Source: JBPYCR01 sp051846935 (GTDB lineage: Bacteria > Bacillota > Bacilli > Bacillales > Amphibacillaceae). Taken from it: a stretch of 39,118 nt of DNA. The stretch lies in the NCBI RefSeq assembly GCF_051846935.1, contig NZ_JBPYCS010000024.1:1-39118 (forward strand), given 5' to 3'. Positions 16,044 to 23,967 of this stretch are shown piece after piece. The notes below the pieces were generated by a model. The model did not search any database and was not told where the DNA came from. It was given only the letters and a program-made list of their open reading frames with translations. How positions within the stretch are numbered: position 1 is the first letter of the stretch; each line of letters starts with the position of its first letter. Position numbers and translations under genes: made by a program.

Positions 16044-17045
16044 TTATTTTCTTTTTGTTGAGTTTCGCTCAATAATTCGATGCGGTAAAATTACTTTTGT
16101 TTCTTCAACCTCTTCCTTGTTCATATACTTCGTCAAAAGACGCATGGCAACTGCACCGATATCATACATTGGTTGTACAATCGTTGTTAGTGTAGGACGA
16201 ACCATTGTGGCAATTCTCGTATTGTTAAAGCCAAATATCTCAATATCCTCTGGCACATTATATCCACTGTCTTGCGCACCATGAATAACTCCTAGCGCCA
16301 TTTCATCGGAAACAACAAATACAGACGTAGGCTTTTCGTCTAAAGCAAGAAGCTGATTTACACCATTGATGCCAGCGTCATAAGAAGAATCTCCTTTTAT
16401 AATGAATGATTCATTCACTTCAATAGAAGATTCTCTAATTGCACGAAGATAGCCTTTATACTTAAGCTCATTTGCTTTTATATCATCCTCACTAGTAATA
16501 ATAGCGGGCTGACCATTTCTTTGGTTGATTAAATACATCGTTGCTTCATAAGCGGCTTCTTCATAGTCGATGTTAACAGAAGGAATCGTATCCGTTTCAT
16601 CATACGTTGCAGCGAGCACAACCGGTACCGAAGATGATGAAAACTGTTGAATATGCTCATCGGTTATATTACTGCCCATAAAAATAATTCCATCTACTTG
16701 CTTTTCAAGCATTGTATTTATAAGCTGTAATTCCTTATCTTTATTTTGATCTGAATTACTCAAAATCATATTGTACTTATACATCGTAGCAATATCTTCA
16801 ATACCTCTAGCTAGTTCAGAGAAAAAAATGCTTGAAATATCAGGGATAATCGCACCAACCGTTGTCGTTTTTTTACTCGCTAGTCCTCTCGCTACAGCAT
16901 TTGGCCGATAACCTAGTCGTTCAATCGTAGCAAGGACTTTTTTTCGTGTCGTCGGTTTCACATTTGGATTGCCATTAACAACACGAGATACTGTCGCCAT
17001 GGACACATTCGCTTCTCTAGCAACATCATATATCGTAATACTCAT
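16044..17045 (-). CDS. ccpA: catabolite control protein A
   Basis: LacI/GalR-family regulator that, with Ser46-phosphorylated HPr or Crh, binds cre sites and mediates carbon catabolite repression and activation. The 333-residue protein has the N-terminal helix-turn-helix (IYDVAREANVSMATVSRVVNG, about 5-24), the hinge helix NAVARGLASKKT (about 49-60) and the periplasmic-binding-like core. Length matches CcpA of Bacillus. The start at 17045 has taggaggcg upstream. Context (aroA before, motPS after) is the ccpA locus of B. subtilis. Confidence 0.96.
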   Translation of the reverse strand: MSITIYDVAREANVSMATVSRVVNGNPNVKPTTRKKVLATIERLGYRPNAVARGLASKKTTTVGAIIPDISSIFFSELARGIEDIATMYKYNMILSNSDQNKDKELQLINTMLEKQVDGIIFMGSNITDEHIQQFSSSSVPVVLAATYDETDTIPSVNIDYEEAAYEATMYLINQRNGQPAIITSEDDIKANELKYKGYLRAIRESSIEVNESFIIKGDSSYDAGINGVNQLLALDEKPTSVFVVSDEMALGVIHGAQDSGYNVPEDIEIFGFNNTRIATMVRPTLTTIVQPMYDIGAVAMRLLTKYMNKEEVEETKVILPHRIIERNSTKRK

Positions 17046-17083
17046 TTTTATCGCCTCCTAGGACTTTCTGCTTCTTTGGATAT

Positions 17084-17112
17084 ATCATACTGTACGATGA
17101 GAAGAAACACAA
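17084..17112 (-). promoter_or_regulatory. probable ccpA promoter
   Basis: On the minus strand TTGTGT (17107-17112) and TATGAT (17084-17089) are separated by 17 bases. It lies between the aroA terminator and the ccpA start. Confidence 0.6.
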
Positions 17113-17148
17113 AAGATTACGGCTGAACGAACAATATCATTCAGCCGT
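17112..17148 (-). terminator. terminator of aroA
   Basis: A perfect 9-bp stem acggctgaa/ttcagccgt (17119-17127 with 17140-17148) is followed on the minus strand by aatcttttg. It is 90 bases after the aroA stop and just before the ccpA promoter. Confidence 0.7.
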
Positions 17149-17237
17149 ACTAATCGTTGTATTTTAGAGTACTCGAATAAGTGTGAGAATAGTTTTTCGC
17201 TCTATTCTTCTACCCGGTAATTAGAATACCTCGTTTT

Positions 17238-18314
17238 TTATTTAACTGAATTAGAAAATTGATTAAGTTCGTTCATGAAGTTATCGAATGTTGGGATATC
17301 CATTTGCTGTGCAGCATCTGAAAGTGCAACAGCTGGATCTGGATGAACTTCAGCCATAATTCCATCCGCACCAATTGCAATAGCCGCTTTGGCAGTTGGA
17401 ATTAATAAATCCCGTCTACCTGTTGAATGGGTAACGTCAACGAGCACTGGTAAATGTGTTTCCTGCTTTAAAATTGGTACCGCAGAAATATCGAGTGTAT
17501 TTCTTGTCGCTTTTTCGTACGTTCTAATTCCTCGTTCACATAGTATAATGTTTCCGTTTCCTCGAGAAATAATGTATTCTGCTGCGTTTATGAATTCCGA
17601 AATAGTAGCAGACAAGCCTCTTTTCAGAACGACAGGTTTATTGACGTCACCTGCAGCTTTTAAGAGCTCAAAGTTTTGCATATTCCGCGCACCGATCTGA
17701 ATGACATCAATATAATCAACCGCTTCTTCAATATGGGCAGGATTAACGATTTCACTAACTACAGCCAAATCGTATTCATCCGCAACTCTTTTTAAAATTT
17801 TTAGTCCTTCTAAGCCCAACCCTTGGAAATCATAAGGAGAAGTTCTTGGCTTAAAAGCACCACCACGTAAAAGCTTTAATCCTTTTGCTTTAACCGTTTT
17901 AGCTACTTCTGCTACTTGCTCATAGCTTTCAACGGCACACGGTCCTACAATATAGTGTGTATCGCCATCTCCGAACTGCACGCCTTTAATATCGATAATA
18001 GTATCCTCTGGCTTTTTCTTACGAGATACGAGCAATTCCTTTTTATGATCGTCCTCTTGAATTTCTAGACCTGCTTTAAAAATTTCTTTGAATATATGCG
18101 TAATTGTAGAATTCGCAAAAGGCCCATCGTTGTTTTGAATGATTCGATCAAGCATATCTCGCTCTCTTACAGGGTCAAAGCGCTGTGTACTTTGCTTCCC
18201 CTTTATTTCACCTATCTGTTGTACCAACGCAGCACGCTTATTGATCAATCCAAGCAACTGTAAATTCAAGTCATCTAATTGATCTCTCAGCTCTTCCATA
18301 CGGTTTTGACTCAT
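17238..18314 (-). CDS. aroA(G): bifunctional chorismate mutase / DAHP synthase
   Basis: First step of aromatic amino-acid synthesis: condenses phosphoenolpyruvate and erythrose 4-phosphate to DAHP. It carries an N-terminal AroQ-type chorismate mutase domain (about 1-85: MEELRDQLDDLNLQLLGLIN, then FDPVRERDML) and a type I-beta DAHP synthase domain (about 100-350) with IVGPCAVES, LRGGAFKPRTSPYDFQG, IQIGARNMQN, LCERGIRTYE and DVTHSTGRRD. The mutase domain is the feedback sensor in B. subtilis. The ATG at 18314 is preferred because gggagag stands eight bases before it; an in-frame TTG at 18332 would lie on that site. Transcribed alone, with its own promoter and terminator. Confidence 0.95.
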   Translation of the reverse strand: MSQNRMEELRDQLDDLNLQLLGLINKRAALVQQIGEIKGKQSTQRFDPVRERDMLDRIIQNNDGPFANSTITHIFKEIFKAGLEIQEDDHKKELLVSRKKKPEDTIIDIKGVQFGDGDTHYIVGPCAVESYEQVAEVAKTVKAKGLKLLRGGAFKPRTSPYDFQGLGLEGLKILKRVADEYDLAVVSEIVNPAHIEEAVDYIDVIQIGARNMQNFELLKAAGDVNKPVVLKRGLSATISEFINAAEYIISRGNGNIILCERGIRTYEKATRNTLDISAVPILKQETHLPVLVDVTHSTGRRDLLIPTAKAAIAIGADGIMAEVHPDPAVALSDAAQQMDIPTFDNFMNELNQFSNSVK

Positions 18315-18361
18315 TATCATACTCTCCCTCAACTCATATTACTAAAAATAAGTTAGAACCA

Positions 18362-18390
18362 ATTATAGCGAATAATTTTTTCTTTGTCAT
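18362..18390 (-). promoter_or_regulatory. probable aroA promoter
   Basis: On the minus strand ATGACA (18385-18390), a 17-base spacer and a perfect TATAAT (18362-18367), about 48 bases before the chosen ATG. Confidence 0.7.
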
Positions 18391-18456
18391 TATTAAGTCT
18401 ATAATAGATTATATATTCTTCTTTCATAAATTACTAACGAAAGGAAAAATGTCCTA

Positions 18457-20586
18457 ATGAACGATCAAATCTTTGCCTTGGACATTGGTACCCAGTCTGT
18501 TACAGGCATGTTATTAAAAAAGACAAACGAAACGTTTGTTGTTGTGGATTACTGTGTCAAAGAACATCAAGCAAGATCAATGCTAGACGGGCAAATTCAC
18601 AATGTTGTTGCTGTTTCCGAAGTTATTGAGGCAGTAAGAAACGAAATGGAAATGAAACACGGCCCTTTACATAAAGTGTGCGTCGCAGCAGCCGGCAGAG
18701 CATTAATAACAACAGAGGCAAAAGCTACTATTCTATTAAATGAGCGACCCATTACTGATGAAGAAGCCGTTAAACATCTAGAGCTTAGTGCCGTTCAAGC
18801 AGCACAACAGAAGCTCGCATCTTCGGATAAAAACAACGACTTTATGAATTATTATTGCGTCGGCTATTCTGTTCTACATTATAAGCTTGATGATGAATTA
18901 ATAGGTTCATTTATTGATCAAAGTGGAAATGAAGCAACGGTGGAAATAATAGCGACCTTCTTACCTAAAATTGTTGTAGAATCATTGCTTGCAGCTTTGG
19001 AACGGGCTAAATTGAAAATGGAAGCACTCACGTTAGAACCTATAGCCGCCATACGCGTATTAATTCCTCCATCGATGCGACGTCTTAATGTAGCTTTAAT
19101 CGATATTGGGGCAGGAACGAGTGATATCGCAATTACAGACAAAGGAACAGTCGTTGCTTATGGCATGGTACCTGTTGCAGGTGATGAAGTAACAGAAGCG
19201 ATTAGCGACCATTATTTGCTCGATTTTCCAATTGCGGAACAAACAAAAAGAACACTTGTCAACAAAGGGGTAGCAGATGTTGAAGATATACTAGGATTAA
19301 AAACGACCGTTACATATGAAGATCTTATCAAAGACATTTCTGATGATGTTGAACGAATAGCCGATTCACTTGCAGAAGAAATTATTAACTTAAATGCAAA
19401 ACCACCTAAAGCAGTAATGCTTGTTGGAGGTGGCAGCTTGACACCTGGAATTACAAAAGCTCTGGCAAACAAACTACAGTTGCCTGAAAATCGAGTAGCT
19501 GTCAGAGGCATTGATGCAATTCAAAACTTGCAAAAAGACGATCAGCTTCCAGCAGGGCCTGAATTTGTCACACCAATTGGAATCGCAATTGCTGCGAAGC
19601 AAAATCCAGTCCATTATATTACTGTTAAAGTGAATGGAAATTCCGTAAGAATGTTCGAAATGAAGAAGTTGACGATCGGCGATTGTTTAATACAAGCAGG
19701 AATTGAATTAAAAAAAATGTATGGAAAACCAGGGCTTGCTGCAATGATTCGAGTAAATGGTAAAGAACTCACATTACGAGGAGGATATGGTGGTTCGCCT
19801 ACGATTCATTTAAATGGTGAATTAAACACAGTTGATGGTTTTATTAAAGATGGAGACGAAATAACAGTTACGAAAGGAATAGATGGAAAAAACCCTCATT
19901 ATACAGTTAAGCAGCTTATCGGTGAAGTGCCTAATAGTACGATCTTTTTTAACGGAGAACCATACGAATTGAAAACAGCTTACTTTGTTAATGGCCAACA
20001 AGCACCTGATAGTTACATAGTTAAAGATCGAGACAACGTAACATTTCAAGCACCGAATACGATTGCAGATTTTTTAAAGGAAATGAATATAGATCAAGAC
20101 GAACTCGTGAATGAATTTACTGTATTTGTAAACAATAAACGAGTCGATCTCCAACTAGGAAAGGCACAATTAATGTTGAATGGCCAGCAGGCTCCAATTA
20201 CTGCTCCTTTAAAGCATCAGGATGAGATTGCATTTTCATCGAGCAAGCAGCCGAAATTGATTGATCTACTAAAGCAAATAAACGAATCCTATTGGGATTC
20301 ACTTACTGTAACATTTAATGGCGAACCGGTCGTATTGAAGCGTGAAAGGGCAACGATAACGCGAAACAATGAACAATTACAAGCAGAAAGTCCGCTTCAA
20401 CCGAATGACCGCATTACACTTAAAGAACGTACATTGCATCCATTTATATTTCAAGATATATTTCGCTTTGTCGAAATTGATCTTACGAATGCTAATGGTC
20501 AATATGAGCTCTACCGTAACAATGCAAAAGCAACATTTTTTGAAGAGCTGAACCAAGGCGATGAACTAAATATTTTGTGGAATTAA
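18457..20586 (+). CDS. FtsA/PilM-like actin-fold ATPase with repeated C-terminal region
   Basis: The 709-residue protein has an N-terminal FtsA/PilM-type actin fold (about 1-380): phosphate-1 motif FALDIGTQSVTG (6-17), phosphate-2 motif IDIGAGTSDIAI (215-226) and adenosine motif MLVGGGSLTPGI (321-332). FtsA itself ends near 420 residues with a membrane-targeting helix; here about 320 further residues follow. These hold five or six degenerate units of the pattern (T)V.FNG....L ... NG.......L...D.I.F, starting near 389, 430, 495, 555, 616 and 672, separated by short helices such as TIADFLKEMNI and KLIDLLKQIN. They look like small beta-grasp-type domains, which is an inference. No signal peptide or membrane segment is seen. 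Divergent from aroA; the start has aaagga 12 bases upstream. A role at the membrane or in division is likely but unproven. Confidence 0.82.
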   Translation: MNDQIFALDIGTQSVTGMLLKKTNETFVVVDYCVKEHQARSMLDGQIHNVVAVSEVIEAVRNEMEMKHGPLHKVCVAAAGRALITTEAKATILLNERPITDEEAVKHLELSAVQAAQQKLASSDKNNDFMNYYCVGYSVLHYKLDDELIGSFIDQSGNEATVEIIATFLPKIVVESLLAALERAKLKMEALTLEPIAAIRVLIPPSMRRLNVALIDIGAGTSDIAITDKGTVVAYGMVPVAGDEVTEAISDHYLLDFPIAEQTKRTLVNKGVADVEDILGLKTTVTYEDLIKDISDDVERIADSLAEEIINLNAKPPKAVMLVGGGSLTPGITKALANKLQLPENRVAVRGIDAIQNLQKDDQLPAGPEFVTPIGIAIAAKQNPVHYITVKVNGNSVRMFEMKKLTIGDCLIQAGIELKKMYGKPGLAAMIRVNGKELTLRGGYGGSPTIHLNGELNTVDGFIKDGDEITVTKGIDGKNPHYTVKQLIGEVPNSTIFFNGEPYELKTAYFVNGQQAPDSYIVKDRDNVTFQAPNTIADFLKEMNIDQDELVNEFTVFVNNKRVDLQLGKAQLMLNGQQAPITAPLKHQDEIAFSSSKQPKLIDLLKQINESYWDSLTVTFNGEPVVLKRERATITRNNEQLQAESPLQPNDRITLKERTLHPFIFQDIFRFVEIDLTNANGQYELYRNNAKATFFEELNQGDELNILWN

Positions 20587-21310
20587 AAAAGTTATTTCTT
20601 AAATAACGTTTATCCACTACTTTAAGTCGATTTACACGATATATCTATACTAAAACTTTTATAACAAAAACTTACATTATCACACGTTCACTTCTGATCT
20701 CGGATTCTACCGGATCCCTGATTGGTACAGGGAGCAATTGCCCTTCGTTGCAGTGAACTAAGCATCAGGACAGTATTATCATCATTAGCACTTTCTTATG
20801 AATGATAGGATGTAACTTAAATAGTTCATGAGTTTCAACAACTTATGGCGACACGATTTAAAACGGTTCTTTGTCAAATGACGTTGGTGATGTATATTTG
20901 GTTCAGGAATACCTACTAAGTTAAGTAGAACAAAAACTTTTCAGCTTGTGCTCTGATTTCCCTGACTTGCACTACACGGACTCAGCTTCTAGCTCCTCTA
21001 TCCGAGTCGCTACAGGGATCTTCGGACGCTCGCTATTTCCGCAGAGTCCGTCGACTTTCGTCATAGTTAGCTTAAAGAGGGCTAGTAGTCTTATTGCACA
21101 CACGTCAATGCTGTTTCATTTGCATTGGAGTGTGTTTCTTTATGTTTTGTATTGTATTTTGTTTCTACAGGATTTCGCTTGAAATAAAGCATGATTCGAT
21201 TCTTATAATTTGGGAAGTTTCTGTACCAACGAATCGACAAGTGATTCCCCTCATGGATATGGTTTTCAGCGACTTTTATTCGACGGGGAAATTCACTTGT
21301 TTTCTATTAG
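20587..21310. other. gene-free gap with structured sequences
   Basis: Right after the stop a weak AT-rich hairpin (gttattt/aaataac, about 20590-20608) could end the FtsA-like transcript. 20690-20765 contains a ccctg/caggg hairpin and 20941-21080 is GC-richer with several inverted repeats (gactc/gagtc, cggac/gtccg), like the dispersed repeats of this genus. gcttgtgctctgattt (20944-20959) recurs with two changes at 28845-28860. Open frames here overlap these repeats and lack ribosome binding sites. Confidence 0.55.
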
Positions 21311-21350
21311 AAAATAAAAATGACGTTCGTGATTTTTCTTCACCAACGTC
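21311..21350 (-). terminator. second terminator downstream of ytxH
   Basis: Arms 21322-21332 (gacgttcgtga) and 21340-21350 (tcaccaacgtc) pair at 10 of 11 positions; the minus strand continues atttttatttt. Its 5' arm and loop match those of the terminator at 21393-21462, so it looks like a duplicated backup. Confidence 0.75.
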
Positions 21351-21392
21351 GTATATTGTACAACCTTTAAAACTTGATTTCTATTCTTCAGA

Positions 21393-21462
21393 ATAAAAAG
21401 ACGCTAGTGAAATTCCATCCACTTGCCCGAAATTGGATAAATGGATTTTCTTCACCAACGTC
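21393..21462 (-). terminator. main terminator of ytxGH
   Basis: Arms 21400-21411 and 21451-21462 pair fully over 12 positions in the minus-strand RNA (two G-U), with a small inner stem, and are followed by tttttatt. It lies about 28 bases after the ytxH stop. Confidence 0.85.
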
Positions 21463-21489
21463 ATTTATTATAGAAATATTTTTTTATGT

Positions 21490-21852
21490 TTATTGATTTG
21501 CTTTTTCTGCTTGTTTTTCTTGAATATTTGCAACACGCTCTTGGGCTGATTTAGCAATTCCTTGGGTCTTTTCCGTAACATTTTTCGATAGTTGAGCGGT
21601 TTTATCTTTTGCTTTTTGACTTAATTCATTTCCTTTTTCAAGCGCTTTTTCTTTCCATTCAGCACCTCTTACTTGTGCTGTATCTTTCAGATCACTCGCT
21701 CGTTCCATTGCTTGAGAAGCTCCATAATTAATATCTCCTCTGAGCTCTTTTCCCGACTTCGGCGCAAACAATAGAGCTACAGCTGCACCTACAATTCCAC
21801 CAATGAATGTACCGATAATAAAATCCTTTGTATTCACATTATTTTCTGTCAT
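21490..21852 (-). CDS. ytxH: YtxH family general stress protein
   Basis: The 120-residue protein has one N-terminal hydrophobic segment (about 10-30: DFIIGTFIGGIVGAAVALLF) followed by the family motif APKSGKELRGDI, and then a long charged, Ala/Lys/Glu/Gln-rich helical tail (about 45-120) with LEA-like repeats. Expected at the membrane with the tail in the cytoplasm. Exact function is unknown; B. subtilis ytxH is induced by general stress through sigma B. It follows ytxG by 21 bases, so both are read from the sigma-B-type promoter upstream of ytxG. The ytxJ gene that accompanies ytxGH in B. subtilis is absent here. Confidence 0.88.
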   Translation of the reverse strand: MTENNVNTKDFIIGTFIGGIVGAAVALLFAPKSGKELRGDINYGASQAMERASDLKDTAQVRGAEWKEKALEKGNELSQKAKDKTAQLSKNVTEKTQGIAKSAQERVANIQEKQAEKANQ

Positions 21853-21873
21853 TCTTTGCCTCCTCGTATAAAT

Positions 21874-22281
21874 TTATTTATTCTTTTTCTTTTTAACCAT
21901 TTCCATTACTGCCATTCCCCATTTAACAGCTTGTGAAACCTTTTCAGAATCTTGGTTAGCTGCCTTTGTAATACTAGAGGACACATTGTTTAGCGACTGA
22001 TTAAAGCTGTTAATCGTCTCTCCTATACCTTTAACACCATCAAATACGCCGTTTAGCTTGGACGACTTCTCATTAACGTCTGCCGCTAGCTGATTTGTTT
22101 TGTTCAAAAGTGCCGTTGTTTCAGAAGTAATTCCTTCCATTTGCTTTTCCATACTTTCTAATGTATCTGCCACATTGTTCATTGTTCGTTGTGTAGCCTT
22201 CAGTGTCATTGCCAAATAAGCGACTAATACTGCAAATGCAACAGCTACTATTAAGACTGCAATTGAGATTGCTATATTCAT
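21874..22281 (-). CDS. ytxG: DUF948 family protein YtxG
   Basis: The 135-residue protein has one N-terminal membrane helix (about 3-27), then a coiled-coil-like region (about 30-110) with heptad-type spacing of hydrophobic residues, as in methyl-accepting proteins but without signalling motifs, and a Lys-rich C-terminus (MVKKKKNK). Likely membrane-anchored with the coil outside or along the membrane; molecular role unknown. First gene of the ytxGH transcript with a sigma-B-type promoter at 22342-22366, and ribosome binding site aaaggagctg before the ATG at 22281. Confidence 0.88.
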   Translation of the reverse strand: MNIAISIAVLIVAVAFAVLVAYLAMTLKATQRTMNNVADTLESMEKQMEGITSETTALLNKTNQLAADVNEKSSKLNGVFDGVKGIGETINSFNQSLNNVSSSITKAANQDSEKVSQAVKWGMAVMEMVKKKKNK

Positions 22282-22341
22282 TCGTACTCAGCTCCTTTAA
22301 TTATGTATTAACTATTTTTATTGTGTTTGCTAATATTATTT

Positions 22342-22366
22342 ATACCCTCTAATACTTCGACTAAAC
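22342..22366 (-). promoter_or_regulatory. sigma-B-type promoter of ytxGH
   Basis: On the minus strand GTTTAG (22361-22366), 13 bases, then GGGTAT (22342-22347) match the general-stress sigma-B consensus GTTTAA-N12-15-GGGWAW with one change. It is about 60 bases before the ytxG start, in agreement with the known sigma-B control of ytxGH in B. subtilis. Confidence 0.82.
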
Positions 22367-22454
22367 ATTGATTTGATGAAAGGCAAGTTGTCCACCTTTT
22401 ACAAAAACGAAACACCGTTTACAAATAGAATACATGATTTGTTTATGAACAACA

Positions 22455-22494
22455 AGGAAAGCGTCCACATGAACACAATTGTATACTTGGACGC
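22455..22494 (-). terminator. probable terminator of murC
   Basis: gcgtcca (22461-22467) pairs with tggacgc (22488-22494); on the minus strand the stem is followed by tttccttgtt. It starts 12 bases after the murC stop. Confidence 0.6.
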
Positions 22495-22506
22495 GAACGC
22501 TTCATT

Positions 22507-23835
22507 TTACACATTTTCAATGCAATTAAGCGGATCTTCAGGCTTGATGACTTCTTCATAAGCAGCTTGAAACTTTTGTATGTCACCAGCTCCCATAAAT
22601 AGTAATACACTATCCTCAAATAAACAGAGTTTATTCGTATGCGACAGATCTAAAAGGGAACTCCCAGGAATAAGCCTTTTTAAATCTTCAATACTTAATG
22701 TACCGTCCGTTTCTCTTGCAGAGCCAAATATGTCACATAAATAAACATGGTCAGCCAAGCTTAAGCTTTCTGCAAATTCATTTAAAAACGTTTTAGTTCT
22801 TGTAAACGTATGGGGCTGAAAAATTGCTACAACTGATTTATTCGGATATTTTTTCCGAGCAGATTCAATAGTAGCTTGGATTTCTTTCGGGTGGTGTGCA
22901 TAATCATCAATTAAGATCTGGCTACCGATATTTTTTTCAGTGAACCTTCGCTTTACACCTTTAAATGTGCGAAGAGCTTTCATTTCAGCCGCTTCCAAGC
23001 CTTCGTAATGGCAAAAAGCAATTACGGATAATGCGTTCAATATATGATGGTTTCCATAAAGCGGAATTGTGAATGTATCGTAATACGTATTGCGCACATA
23101 AACATCAAATTGCGTCCCATCTTTTGTTGCCTTCACGTTTTGTGCTTGGAAATCATTTTCAGCTTGAAATCCATAATAAACTGCTGGCACCTTACCTTGT
23201 ATTTTTTGTAAATATTCATCGTCCCCACAAGCAATAATTCCTTTTTTCACTTGATCAGCCAATGACTGAAAGGCATCAAAAACATCATCTACGCTTGTAA
23301 AGTAATCTGGATGATCGAAGTCAATGTTTGTCATAATCGCATAGTCTGGTCGATAATTTAGGAAGTGCCGTTTATATTCACACGCTTCAAACACAAAATA
23401 TTTGCTGTCAATATGACCTTTCCCTGTACCGTCACCAATTAAATAAGAAATCGGCGTCGATTCATCCAGCACATGGGACAGTAAACCTGTCGTAGATGTT
23501 TTTCCATGAGCACCTGTTACAGCAACACTCGTATATTGTTTTAACCATTCGCCAAGAAATTCATGGTATCTATAAAACGTTAATCCTCGCCTTTTTGCTT
23601 CTTTAATCTCAATATGGTCTTCGGTAAAAGCGTTTCCGGCGATTACTGTATAGTCATCTTTTATATTTGCTTCGGAAAAAGAGAAGATCGGAATGTTTTT
23701 ATTTTCTAAGGCTGTTTGTGTAAAAAAGTGTTTATCAACATCAGACCCTTGCACTTTTTCTCCTGAATCATGCAAAATATGTGCCAACGCACTCATTCCA
23801 GTTCCCTTAATACCAATAAAATGGTAAGTAGTCAT
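22507..23835 (-). CDS. murC: UDP-N-acetylmuramate--L-alanine ligase
   Basis: Cytoplasmic ATP-dependent ligase that adds L-Ala to UDP-MurNAc, the first amino acid of the peptidoglycan stem peptide. The 442-residue protein opens with the UDP-binding HFIGIKGTGMSALAHIL (5-21), has the ATP loop GAHGKTSTTG near 106-115, and the central and C-terminal Mur-ligase signatures (NIDFDHPDYF, YGNHHILNALSVIAF, DDYAHHPKEI). The ATG at 23835 is chosen because ggagg lies just upstream and the protein then begins as all MurC do; an in-frame start 22 codons earlier is unsupported. It has its own promoter near 23904-23932. Confidence 0.97.
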   Translation of the reverse strand: MTTYHFIGIKGTGMSALAHILHDSGEKVQGSDVDKHFFTQTALENKNIPIFSFSEANIKDDYTVIAGNAFTEDHIEIKEAKRRGLTFYRYHEFLGEWLKQYTSVAVTGAHGKTSTTGLLSHVLDESTPISYLIGDGTGKGHIDSKYFVFEACEYKRHFLNYRPDYAIMTNIDFDHPDYFTSVDDVFDAFQSLADQVKKGIIACGDDEYLQKIQGKVPAVYYGFQAENDFQAQNVKATKDGTQFDVYVRNTYYDTFTIPLYGNHHILNALSVIAFCHYEGLEAAEMKALRTFKGVKRRFTEKNIGSQILIDDYAHHPKEIQATIESARKKYPNKSVVAIFQPHTFTRTKTFLNEFAESLSLADHVYLCDIFGSARETDGTLSIEDLKRLIPGSSLLDLSHTNKLCLFEDSVLLFMGAGDIQKFQAAYEEVIKPEDPLNCIENV

Positions 23836-23903
23836 AAAAAAGAACCTCCAAAAGTTAGGTGTACAAACCGTACAAACTTGCTTAATTGAATCACTGTTCA
23901 CTA

Positions 23904-23932
23904 ATTATACCAAAACTTTGGCCGTATTAAAA
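23904..23932 (-). promoter_or_regulatory. probable murC promoter
   Basis: On the minus strand TTTTAA (23927-23932), 17 bases, TATAAT (23904-23909), with an extended -10 (TGG before TATAAT). A direct repeat of tttgtac lies between it and the ribosome binding site. Confidence 0.65.
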
Positions 23933-23967
23933 TATAATTGTTACGTAATCAACAGATCAATCAAATG

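Noticed and set aside
16050..16075. Hairpin ttgag/ctcaa at the end of ccpA as a terminator before motP
   Set aside because: Short stem within the last codons and no T-run on the minus strand; read-through into motPS is more likely.
20946..21396. Two overlapping plus-strand frames (78 and 100 codons) downstream of the FtsA-like gene
   Set aside because: They overlap a structured repeat and one of the ytxH terminators; no start signal and low-complexity translation.
22373..22561. 62-codon plus-strand frame between ytxG and murC
   Set aside because: Runs through the murC terminator and into the end of murC, and begins beside the sigma-B promoter; antisense artefact.
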